A DNA stretch of 64,000 nt, taken from the NCBI RefSeq assembly GCF_958299795.1, contig NC_133207.1:961618-1025617 (forward strand), read 5' to 3'. Both the position numbers and the translations under genes were made by a program. The DNA is from Porites lutea (taxonomy: Eukaryota; Cnidaria; Anthozoa; Scleractinia; Poritidae). Shown here one piece after another: positions 1 through 11,379 of the stretch. The notes under the pieces were generated by a model. That model saw only the letters and a program-made list of their open reading frames with translations, had not been told where the DNA came from and did no database searches. The first letter of the stretch is position 1, and the number at the start of each line of letters is the position of its first letter.

Positions 1-169
1 TGTCATGACTTAGAGTCTAAAAACAGGCTGACAATTAATTGTAGTAGGGTGTAAACTACCCTTGACAGAGAAGCCTCTTTGAGTAAGGGTGTAAATAATG
101 GGATTTTAAGTATTTTTTTTTGTTCAGTTCCAGGGAATTTGCAGTCACATTACACACAATAACACATAC

Positions 170-3100
170 CATTTAGGTAAAACTTGAGTGCTACCATGTA
201 GGGCACAGCCGAGGGTAACATGGATGAGCCTGAAGACAGTCTTTACAGTTTTGATTCGTCCATCATCACCTGCACCACTCACTATCTCGATTCTCCAAAA
301 ATCATTTCCATCTCCTTTCCCATTCTATGAGATCAATTACAATAATAATATTATTATATTGTTGATTGAGCGACTGTAAGTGCACAAGAGCCATGAGACC
401 TGCATTGATAGAGCTTTGATCTGAATAAATAACTAATTTGAAATCAATAAGTCTTTGTCGCATGAAGAAAGAATTATTAGAAAGCTGCAGGTGAGACCTT
501 TGAGAAGACATTTAAGAAGAAGTTTTTTTTACAGTGAGAATTTTTTTCCGTTACAAGTTTGAAGGCAAGATTTGTCTCTAGTCTTGATCAAGAGGGATAT
601 AAATTATTTCCACAATGTACAGCTTCATTCATATCTCCATTGCTGCTTGCAGGATTTATAAATGCTCACCTTATTTTGCGGCTACAACAATTAATTATTT
701 ATATTATAACAACTTCATGTACATGTATGATGCACACATTCAAAGCCCCTTACATCTCCATAGCCTGTCACTTGGTTGTGGTGTGTTGTAAGAGGTGCTT
801 TTTCTGCATGACTGTGAAGATTTCTCTTTGTACTAAAACAAAACAAAGTTAATTACATTTGAATTTGTTTATAGCTTTTTTTTTTCAATAAACTGAATAC
901 TTTAACACGAACATGGAATTAACATTCCTGTGACTTTCAGAGAGCATGGGAAAAACATTCCAAGAGACTTCTGATAAACTAGCCACTAGACATTGTTTGT
1001 TGCCTAATAGTTTGCTTATGAAACTTAAGGGACAATTCAACATTACATCAAGTGTCACTGTGGCCACATTGTACCCCTTCAAAAACATGCACACACGATG
1101 GCTAGTGTTAGTTAAACCAAAAAAGTAGTTTGTCCAACTTGTGAGACAAGCCAAGTTTTTGAAGAGGTGGTAACCAGGTTGTTCCTCCTCTCCATTTCTA
1201 TTGACACTATCATCAGCAGCATGTTCGTAAAGTTCCACATCACAACCATCACAACCACTTCATTTACACATTTACTTACGCAACATGTTCCAATCTAATC
1301 CAGTCACCATTCTTCAGAAATTCCAAAGGCTGCTTTTCATCTGCAAACAGGGTTGTTCATTGTTAAACAACGAAAAGATCATTTAAATCAAATTAATTTA
1401 GGCTTTTTATAATTTCTGAAACTTACTGCCTCCATATGACCAATTGCTTAAGAGTCATTATCCAATACTCACCATAATCTTCATAAGCTTTCTTTATCAA
1501 CCACTTGTTGTTGTCATCCTTGTGAGAGTAACAGGTAACCTGGAAGGAAACGCATGGCACGATTTTAAAAGACAAAAATTTCCACGACTTTTCAGGACCA
1601 CTGTATGGTAAATTGGTGACTATAAAATAATACTATACAATAAATAAATATTTAAGTCACTAATATTCTTTTGCTCATCATGGTAACCAAAATAGTTGCA
1701 GCTTGGAAAAAGTCATTAAGTTCGAAGTCAGCTAATCTCACCTGTTGCTGCTCTGGGCCGTGCTCCTTGGGGTACAAATGTGAGTGAGAGTGTAACAAAG
1801 CTCCTCCCGCCCGTGTATTCTTGATAGACACGATGGAACCAAAAGCAAGGTCTGAAAAGACAAAAAGATGAAATAAGTTCTATCTTTTATTTTCATCAAA
1901 CTCAAACAGACTTTAACAACAGTATCATTGAATTTTATCTACTAACCAGCAGGCACTGCACTTTTGTAGAGCTGATTTCCTCTCAGAGTTGACTGGAATG
2001 CTGAGCTGAAAAATCCATCACCTGGGCCACTGTAGAAAAACAAAAAAATCAAACCAAAATTTTATTGTATCCTTCTTGGCTTTTCTTTGTTCATAACAAG
2101 AGGTTCTGCTGAATTAATTTTACAATGTTTTATACAAATAATCATTCAGTACTACTTAAATAATATTGTTTACAATGAATCAGTATTAATAATAATAATA
2201 CTGAGTTAATAGTACATAGAGTGCAAGTAGCTGAAAAAAGACAAGACAAATCCAATGTTTTCCTTACGTGTTTGGTAGCAGCTTGAAGTGAATGGCAAAC
2301 CAGAAGAGATAAACAATGATTGGTACCATGATCAAACACAATACTCGGGCCATAAAGTGTTTACCAATCTCAAACTGAAAAAAAGAAAACATACTATAGA
2401 AAATATGCAGTAAGGAAAGCTTTACTCTGAATATTAATTAAGCAGATCATGGAAAAATTTGATCTGTGATTTCCCTTTGCCTTCAGGCGACGAGTGTTTC
2501 AGAAAAGAAATAACAAATGGTGTCCATGACTGATCACAAGGAGGCCCCACTCAACAATAATATGAAAATCCTGGAAAATGTGGCTATAAAAGTGGTATTT
2601 CCAATAATTGTTGATTCCTGCTCGATACAAGCTCAAGACAAGCTTACATGTACACGTACATCTTTTGTTTTCTGTTGTGCGAGTCTTCTTGATTCTCAAT
2701 AACTGATTCTTGAGGAATCAAGTATTGAGAACTGAGGCTGTATATCATGTGACTATATCATTTTTCTGGGTAGCTAAATTGAACAAAATTTAGAAAGGTA
2801 AGCTGCCATCTTCAACATGCATGCTGTTAGGGGTTAAATGATTACATTTTGACTGGAATAAAATTTATAATATTTACTGGAATGATGGTGAGTGGTATTC
2901 AAAAGTAGCAGAACTTACAAGTGATAAAGAAAGATCTCCTAGCAGATCCCACAAGTTCAACACTGTTGTGATGCCAGCCCAGAGAATCACAAAGAGTCCA
3001 ACCCATTTACAGCTAAAAGGATGAAGAAAAAGTTGTAATAAAAATCTTGGTTAAAATGGGAACAAAAGGAACTATAGTAGCTTAAGCATAAATAAGGCCA

Positions 3101-6100
3101 GTGAGTATAGTTTTTAGCAACACAAGGGCAACAGTTTTAGCTGTTTTATTGTTTGAGCACAATTCCAAATGAGTTGTAGGCCATATCTATAAAATTCAGA
3201 TGTCAACAACCAAGTAAAGCAACCTAAAATATAACATTCCAATTGCACACAGAAATCACATACAATGTTTTTGCAACATTTTAAGGCAAAAACATCACAA
3301 AGAAAGGCTTAAAACATCTTAATCCACCACCACGAAAAAATGAGCTGGTTATAGCTTTTGTTGACTCTCATTTTCACCATGCCTATGGTAATGATATTGC
3401 CCCACCCACCCCCACCTACAGTAGAACAAAAGGCCACAATGCCTGCATTTCCTCTTCAGCGGTTTAATTTGCTTTCTAAATACAACAATAAATTTGACTG
3501 TCTCATCTGTGGTGGTGCAGAGTTTGTCTGTGCAAAAGCTTTTGTTTAAAGAATTTTTTAGAAAGCTTTTGTTATTTTGTACATGTTAATTTTACTTATG
3601 TGTAGTTATACCATCTCCTACCTAAAAGCACATGACAAAGAGACTCCTGACGCAGTCATCCAAAGCCACCATTCAAAGCTGTAAGGACTGGGGAGAGCAG
3701 ACAAAAAACAAAAGAAGATTAAAAAAACATTTATGAGTTACAAGGCTTTGAAAAAAGAACTGTCTCATCATCAATACTAAGCAGTCAGCCCTACTGGGCA
3801 AGTAACTTTTCATACTCACTTGATTATACGGAAAAAAATTGAAAGATTGAGGTCAGAAAAATGAAAAAGAAATAGGAAAGATAGCAGCTAAAAATAGGAA
3901 CAAATATGAAGTCTCATCCCAATGGAAAAAAAATGAAAATGTTCTTTGTGTATCTCTCATCTAAACATTCTGAACAGCAAACCCTATTCAAGAATGCAAT
4001 TCTTTGTTTAAAAGAAACGATATCTGATTATTTGCATCCACACAAGAAGGCCAAAACACACAACACTCCATGTCAGGAGGGTATGTTGTTAGGGGGGGTA
4101 GGGTGGGGAGGGGGTAGTTCAGATATTTGGTATTGTTGTTACCATGACAATCACCCTGGGAAAGTTTCCTTGCACAACGCAAAACAATGAAGAAAATGCA
4201 GAAAAAGGGAATTTGACAAGGATTACAAAAGACAAGGATCTGGACAAGTCATCTTCTAACTAAGTAATAAACAAAGACCAGCAAGAAACTATCCAGGGTC
4301 AGCTACTTCTCCAGCATATTCTCTAATGACTGGACCAAAGACCAGAATCCAAGTACAAGTTGCTGAATTTTTACTAATCAGAAAAGCATAATAAATTGGC
4401 ATTTAAACACTTACACATTTCTGCAGTTTTGAAACTTGGTAAAACAGTATGTTGCAAGCATGATATAAAACATTAAAATTGGATCCAGAAGAATGTACTG
4501 TGAAATAGTTATACACCCATGATCTAAACATAGGGAACAAATGAAAATTAAAACAATGATACCAGTGAGCTCATAGAATGAGTGAAACAGCTAATATTGA
4601 AAAAAAAAAAACCTATCACAACTGACTTACCAAACACAATAAATGCTGTGCCCAGAATAGCAGCCCCTGTAGACTTGGTGAGTTCCCACACAGTAAGATA
4701 AGCAAGCGGCACACACAAGGCTCCTAATGTTGCACAGAACTAACAAACAATATTGTGAAAATTGTTATCATCTTAAATAGCAGTATATCAAAGTGGCCAG
4801 TAGTTTAGGGCATCAAGCAATATATATTCATTTTTCTGTTGAAAGGTTGGTAGCATAACTATCATATAAGGTCAATTTCCCTCAAAGAAGTCTTGATTTT
4901 TTTGTTGTTGTTTTTAGAGGCCTGGTCAGTTAACATGAAACACCAAATTTTACACTCTTCAGGTCTAAGTTGTGAAAAAAGAAAATATAAAATTCAGAAT
5001 AAAAGATATTATTATTCATTCAAAATATTTCCCCATTTCTGATTGGGTAAAACCACACGCATAATTCACCATAACTAGCGGCTGAACTGTCATATTGAAC
5101 TGATGACGTCAAAATGAGGTCATCAGTTCAATAATAAAAGAAGTCATATTGAACCGTCATATTGCACCATTGACCAAGGAAACCTGGGGATGAGGTTGAG
5201 TTCTTTTGGTTGTTTGAACAAAATGGCGGAACTGTCGGGCGGACATTGTATTCATTTCACGGCGAAATATTGTCTAAAAACATAGTAAGAACAGTGAGAA
5301 GTCAACTCGATGGACAACATCTGCTATTTGGAGTATATTTGCAGACCTGAGCAGATCTTTATCTGCTAAATTTCCCAAAAGAGATGCAGTATCTATGTGA
5401 ACTTAACATCGACTGAGGGAAGCATTTTTAGTGTGTTTTTAAAGTTGGAATTATTTTGAATGAATAATACGGCTATCGCAGGATATGAAGAATTCCGCAG
5501 ATCTTGGCGGGTGTTATCCACCTCCGCCTTCAGCCTCAGTGGATAACACCCTCCTCGATCTGCAGAATTCTTCATATCCTACTCAGCCTCATTCAATAAT
5601 TGCTAAATATTATACCTATTGCACAGTGTACTTTATGTAGTATTCCTAAAAATAAGTAGTACCGCTAGTGATGACTACGATGATGATGATGATGACAATA
5701 ACTATGTGAGTGGATCTGAATTATTAACAGAACTACTAATAGAGTGGGGACAAAGCTAAATGAAATATCTTACCAATCTCATTCCTACATAGGGGTTGTC
5801 TCCATACTGATCGCCTGGTTTGTCAAATGGAAATGAACCATTGTATCCACTTAAATATCCTGCCATTGCTATCGACATCTGTTACAATGCAGAAAAGGTG
5901 TGTTAATCACTGACTGTGAACCATGCATGAGCCCATGAGGTACTGAACAGCTGCTAACACAGTGTAAAATTAATGTACTTCAAGTCTTCTTTGCCCTTGA
6001 AAATCGCTGAGCTCATAAATGACTACAGCTGCACCTAATCTTATCTACTTGTTGGTCTTCCAGATTGAGGGTTCTTAAAACTCAACTTTGCTTGATACTT

Positions 6101-8230
6101 TGCTAGCGTCAAGTTCCATTGCTTGAAAACCTACCCTGCTCTGATTGGCTGAAATTGTGGTGGCACAAGAGGTGAATCTGTAATAGCTGAAAATGCGACA
6201 TGTTGTGTCCTAGATTTGTACGGGAGACAGAAATTTCAAGGTGATGGGCACCTTCTTAAAAATACTAGTAGCTCTTGTCTTTTATAGTAACAAGAATAAA
6301 AGGATTGCTAAAAGTCAGAGACATACCTTAGCTAATGGTGGGTGAACATCAAAAAAGAACTCTCCTTTAAGATAGAAGTTTGCATGTTTTCCAAAATGTG
6401 TCTCATCCCAGCTGAAAATACATGAAATTATAACAGATTTTTGATATCAGTCAACAGTTTACAGCTCACTATTTTTCCAAGATAGAACATCAGGACAGAT
6501 TGGCATGACAATGGTTACCACATTGACTTCATAAGGTAAGCAGATCTTGGGGCAGGACAAAATGCCCATTGGGACGAGAGTATGATGCTATCCCAAGTGG
6601 GGGGGGCGGGGGGGGGGAGAGGAGGGGAGAGGAGGGGAGGGGCATTATGGATATATGCAAGAGGATGGATTTTCCACCCCCTCTGTATCCTTCCCCTGCA
6701 GATGGCAACCTCTTGAATTAGGCATAGTCAATCTCAAAACTCATAGCCTTAGAAATCAAACAGGAAGGGGGGGGTAGGGAAAAGGGAGAGGGGTACCTAT
6801 GTGCTTACTCTGTTAAACTAAATAGCCTGCAGTCTGATGCCGATACATTATAACATCAGACCAAAATATAAGACATTTGGTGAACCCAAGGCATAAAAAT
6901 ATTAATATACCATGTGACCCACAAGGAAAAAAATTACTGGAACAACAATAATTGTTGTTCCAGTAATTATTTAAAATTATTTTCCCATTGATTCCATTGT
7001 TCTTTTATAAAATGCCGTCAAAATGTTAAGTGGATACATCTCATGAGGCTCCTTGTGGCTCCAATACTGTCACTTCATTATAAAGTTGACGAAGTTAATA
7101 ATGCATCATTTATGAGAAAGAAAGACATTCTAAAACACTATCTATAAATACATTTTGTTCAAGGTTATTTTTTCATTTTCTTGAGACACAACTAGCGAAA
7201 TACTGAAAAGGACCAAAGAATTATTTTGACTATAAGCAAGAATGAGGCATAGTACTAGAACAGTCTGAAATGCCATTCAGGTTTTATTTTACAATTATTT
7301 ACATGCCTCATTAAATTGAAGGCATCACTGCATACATGCGGGTGGAAGTGAGTTTTAGAAGGCGTGAAAAAAATTCTCAAAATAAAAATACTAGAAAATT
7401 ATATGCTACTTCTGGGCAGAGGGGAAAAAGTGACACCAAGGATCTGAGGGATAACAAACACGTTTGCACGATAGTGACAAAATACAAGCTGAAGATTTTG
7501 TTACTGACTCCTAAGCTTGAACTTCTGAAAGCTTGAGTAAGCAAGGAAATAAATGCAGGTAAATTTGGCACCTTGTGTGTTCAGCTGTTTACTAATAAAA
7601 ACAGCCGACAAAAAAAAAAGAAAAACTTAACCACTGATAAAAACATTTTGCAGGTAAAACCACGACGTTAACCATCACAAATGACAGCTCAAATGCAAAT
7701 ACTACAATTAGCTTCGGAGCTTTCAAAACAGCGTCAATTACAGTTGCTACACAACCATGCAAATTTGTACCAGCAGTAAAGTATGGAACTGTAAAAAATA
7801 TCGCATTTGCCTCTTGTTTATTGGATATTTGCGAGCAAATTTTTGCCTACCATCCTCGCAATTAAGTTTTTATAAGAGACTGGCTAAGATTTTATGCATT
7901 ATCGAAACAAGAACAAAATTAACCGCAAAATTTATTGGCTCGAGTTGTTGTTTGAGATGCACTGTTAACCTTTTAGGAAATTTTAACGTCGTTCAAATCA
8001 TCTTACCATATATGACCTGGTTCAACAATTCCATAATAACGAGTTACAAATGCTAGCAGCAAGAGTCCCCCAAAAGCTGTCAAACGACTCGAAAGGTTCG
8101 CATTCCCTTTATCGCACGGTCTCGCCATGTTTGATCGAGCGCCGGTTGCCTTCCTACACGATGATATCATTTCGGATTCACTGTCGCTGTGTTTGTCTTG
8201 TTTCGATGAAGCTCCTTTCCGTGGTGTCAT
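170..8230 (-). CDS. POMT2: Protein O-mannosyltransferase 2, N-terminal 481 residues (3' end beyond window)
   Basis: Fourteen phase-compatible exons: 8007-8230, 6327-6411, 5774-5878, 4631-4739, 4415-4523, 3622-3678, 2919-3012, 2268-2374, 1947-2029, 1742-1851, 1473-1539, 1280-1340, 754-832, 170-324. All use GT-AG junctions. The family enzyme transfers mannose from dolichyl-phosphate-mannose to Ser/Thr in the ER membrane, working with POMT1. Seen: a first membrane segment, then CWDETHFGK at residues 75-83 with the catalytic-type Asp-Glu pair, [33 protein letters not shown], and the start of the MIR region with [14 protein letters not shown] and DFWRIEIV. These align with human POMT2 rather than POMT1. 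The start is the ATG at 8230. The last visible exon ends two bases into a codon at LPK-W, so the remaining MIR and C-terminal membrane region lies left of the window. A second candidate first exon is at 9388-9794. Confidence 0.95.
5060..5600. repeat. Foldback/MITE sequence in POMT2 intron 3
   Basis: Two inverted-repeat blocks lie here. TTGAACTGATGAC at 5095 reappears inverted at about 5119-5131. A longer hairpin has about 42-base arms, 5480-5521 and 5539-5580, with about four mismatches, both carrying GGATATGAAGAATTC and the GGGTGTTATCCAC core. The arms read like a non-autonomous DNA element. I saw no target duplication, so the outer ends are approximate. Confidence 0.65.
6599..6642 (+). repeat. 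G-rich tract (possible G-quadruplex)
   Basis: An almost uninterrupted purine tract of long G runs followed by repeated GAGGGGA units lies in POMT2 intron 2. At least four runs of three or more G sit within 45 bases, which permits quadruplex folding on the plus strand. It is probably simple low-complexity DNA. A weaker G-rich stretch follows near 6764-6793. Confidence 0.6.
6932..6968. repeat. Near-perfect short palindrome
   Basis: Arms of 17 bases (AATTACTGGAACAACAA and its complement) flank a three-base TAA loop, in POMT2 intron 2. It could be the residue of a small foldback element; no function is evident. Confidence 0.7.
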
Positions 8231-9387
8231 TATTACAATTTTCAGCTAATTTGCTGAGTTTTAGCCAACTTGATCTTTAACTACAAAATCTCATCGATTT
8301 CGCGCGTGCACTGACGGCAGGAGACGCTCGAACGACGAGCAAGCGCGGTATTTTTGTCCTGTGTCATCGCAGTTAGCACAGGCATACCATACTATGCAAT
8401 GAGGGAAGTTCCGGCGGAATTGACATTTTAGACCATAAATCTACATGAATCCAGTCTTTCTAATTCAGAAGTACAATGTCTTATCACTGAAAATTCTCCA
8501 GACTTTGTACATACAAAAAATATTAATTGTTCGTCACAACTTCCGTTGGCTTGGTAACTTACATTACAGCTTTGATGGGTCCTCCGCCGTTCAAATCAAC
8601 CAAGATTTTGGGTCATATCATGATAAATTCATATATATATTTTGACCGTGTTCAGCTCAAAACTGTTAATAGGTGTTAATACTTCACTATAAAGACCAAT
8701 GATAAGTTTTTTGGGGGAAGAAGGGCAGTTTTTTACTGTTTAATGGTCTTTATGATTGTCTGTTTGCAAATTGTTTTCTTTTCGATTCTTTGACTTGCCA
8801 TGCAAAGCTTCAGTTAGACATAGTTACAAATGGGAAAGTGTTACACACTGATGCTACAATAAAAATATTACAATAAGTTAGTGAAAATGACTTTTAAAGG
8901 TAGATTGGAAAATCTCGATTCAGAGTTTTTCGCAGACGCATTTCTGTTTGGCAAAATTTTGTTAATGGAAAGGGCACGTACCCAAGCGTATATGTAATAA
9001 AAGCGTTTTTATGGGAAATAAACTTAGAATAGAGACAAACTAAACGGGTGACATTCCTAAGTTATTTTAGACTGCGAGCAGTTTCTTACTTTTTTTTTTT
9101 TGAGTCACAGTAGATCGAGAGAACGGGTGAGGGGCAAGCGGCAAACTCTCCGCCCCAATCCCCAATAATTTCACTTGCTTGGCTCTGAGGAAAGAAGGAC
9201 AACCGCTCGCGGTCTAACTTTGTTTCAAATAGCCTATACTTATAATTTATTTAGTGTTGTTTTCTGCTTTTCTGGGGTTTCGAAAACTCCCAACCTCCCC
9301 CTTCCCTACCCGTCATTGGTTAAATGGAACTCAAAACCTAGGTTTTTGTGGAGGAAAGCTGAAAACACACACTGACTTCATACCAAC
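8231..9387. other. Region between the two POMT2 first exons
   Basis: No coding exon seen. It probably contains the promoter and 5' UTR of the exon starting at 8230, followed by AT-rich sequence. From about 9070 it holds GACTGCGAGCAGT, a motif also present near 12098 and, inverted, near 13097, suggesting a dispersed repeat family. Confidence 0.5.
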
Positions 9388-9794
9388 CAGATATGCGCCG
9401 GAAGGGTAACGTTAAAAAATCTTGTGGCGAACGCAAGCCCCAAAACTGCAAAGAAAATCAGCAATTTCACCATCACCGATGTTCTACTTTTGCCATTTAA
9501 ACCTGCACTGACAGATGACAGCCACTTGGAAGCTAACGATGTGTGCTGTTCCTTCTTGCTCGGAGGTTTAGTTTTAAGAATAGATTTCCTCAGTTCGGCT
9601 TTAGTTCTATTTCCCGCCCTGCCAGTTTTTCTGTTGCGAACATCGCCGTTCGTTTGTCTTTCTTCTTGCGCCGTTTTGCTGTCTTTGTCATTTTCGTTTG
9701 CTGTTTCGGTGACATTTGCATGCAAATCGTCGTCTTTTTTCACGTCTCCGTTTTGGTGATCATTAATTTCCTCAGCGCTGATTTCTGATCCCAT
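9388..9794 (-). CDS. POMT2: Alternative or duplicated first coding exon of POMT2
   Basis: An open frame of 135 codons plus two bases starts at the ATG at 9794 (MGSEISAEE) and runs to a GTTGGT donor after 9388. It encodes a long acidic/basic hydrophilic tail, then a hydrophobic segment ending LAFATRFFNVTLPAHI. This matches the first membrane segment and the following PPHV stretch of POMT2, and parallels [16 protein letters not shown] in the exon at 8007-8230. The donor leaves the same two-base TG phase, so joining it to exon 2 at 6411 restores CWDETHFGK. The human FATRF motif is matched better by this exon than by the downstream one. It is either a mutually exclusive first exon with its own promoter or a relic of partial duplication. 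No other exons of a second POMT2 were found upstream. Confidence 0.72.
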
Positions 9795-11379
9795 ATTATA
9801 GTTCAGCTCCCCTGTAAAACTCCGTGGACATAAAGTAATTTCCGTGAAAGGACCGGGGAAGAGAAGTCCGAGTTCCACGTTGGCCTTTACTCTTTTTTTG
9901 ACATTTAAATTCAAAATTACACGTGAACATTACTTTTTAAGATCAACGTATGATTACATTCCACCCGGATATCATACATTCTCCGTGGTAACAAAACCAA
10001 GCGTAAATCGGTACAGTGACCATAGTAGTTGTTCTGCGCTGTCCCGATGTCATTTTGGCAAATATGTCTTTGTATGTTAATAAAGACGTTTTGTTGCTTC
10101 TGGCCACAGGAAGGTCTGGGGTTTTCACGAGATCCTCTTTAATACTGAGCCATAAGCACGCCTAAAACTCAATTCTTCTCGCGGCTGGTAAAACCCAAAA
10201 CTTTGACTTCACCGGAGTCAGAGGTGAAGTTTCAAGGGTAAAATTTGGAGGTGAATATCTGTCGCTCAATGGTATTATAGCGTCCAATGTAAACAAAAAA
10301 CGGGTTCATATTATTGTATTGCCCGAAAAAATATTTTTTTGCATATACATTCAGCCATCATAGTTTACGAATCGTTGTCTTTATTAAGGACTCTAGCATA
10401 TGTTATAAAAAATTGTCCTTAAATTGCTCGAGAAAAATTGAAATTTGTTTTCGCAAGCAGAGCTAAGTTTTCAAAGTAAAAAATTGATGCTAAAATCGTC
10501 TAGTTATGCTTTAAGTTTTCCAATAAGCCGCCATTTCAAGTTTTGTCAATTCTTCCATCCTAAAGAACGTTGGTTAAACCTAAAACGACTTAATTTTGAA
10601 AATGGCAGCAAACCAGAAAATTAAAAGCGAAAGTAGCCATAGTCTACTTCCCACCCGTTTTTAGGCTTGTCACGCAAAACCCCTCCCCGTGAAGACTCTA
10701 AAAACGGATGCGAACGAGACTTAAGTAGGCGATATTTTGTCAAATTTCTGATGCGTTAAGTTTCTTTTCACTTTAGAATAGTTGATAGCCGTTGCATTTT
10801 AAGGCAAAAATTAACTTCTTTTCTGTACAAATCTGAGCTTTTTTTTCATTAAAATAATATATTTCAAACGTTTGTAATCCTGACTTCCTTTTAGTTTCAG
10901 CTGCCTTCATTAGCCTTCCCATGATACCTCTGGCTGCACTAGTCTCTCACAGGTGGGCACACGGGTTGGGTCTTGAAGTTCCAACTGATATCCCACGTCT
11001 TATTCAGAGTGACACGCGGCTCAGTCAATTTCAGACATGCCAATCAACCCCGGGCATTTGCCAGGCATTTTTTTTAGGGGGGAGGGGGGGCATTTGTCAT
11101 TAAGGGAATCAAAGTTCTGCCCAGGGGTGAGGCATTTGTATTCCTGTAAGTTAGCCAGTCTACCTCAGGCTTTCGGTCAGAAAATAGCAAGCAAGCAGCA
11201 AAAAAAGCGCACACGCAGCGAAAAGGCTGTCAAACATTTTTTTGCACTTTTTTTGATCCATTGCCCTACTATCTTGAAGCCTGGAGCAGGTTAATTGCAA
11301 GTTATTGAATGCAGTAACTAGAAAATTATTAAAACTTTCTTAAGGAATATCCAATGGGCGCTAAGGGAGTATTATTCTG
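9795..11379. other. Intergenic region POMT2-CCDC32
   Basis: No convincing exon. At about 11045-11140 a degenerate motif GGCATTTG recurs (GGGCATTTGCC, GGGGCATTTGTC, GAGGCATTTGTA) around a G-rich tract, resembling the repeated-motif interiors of other elements in this window. The remainder is AT-rich. Confidence 0.45.

Noticed and set aside
9424-9788. Plus-strand frames rich in Ser, Phe and Leu
   Set aside because: Antisense shadows of the upstream POMT2 first exon, whose minus-strand frame carries a POMT2 motif and a matching splice phase.
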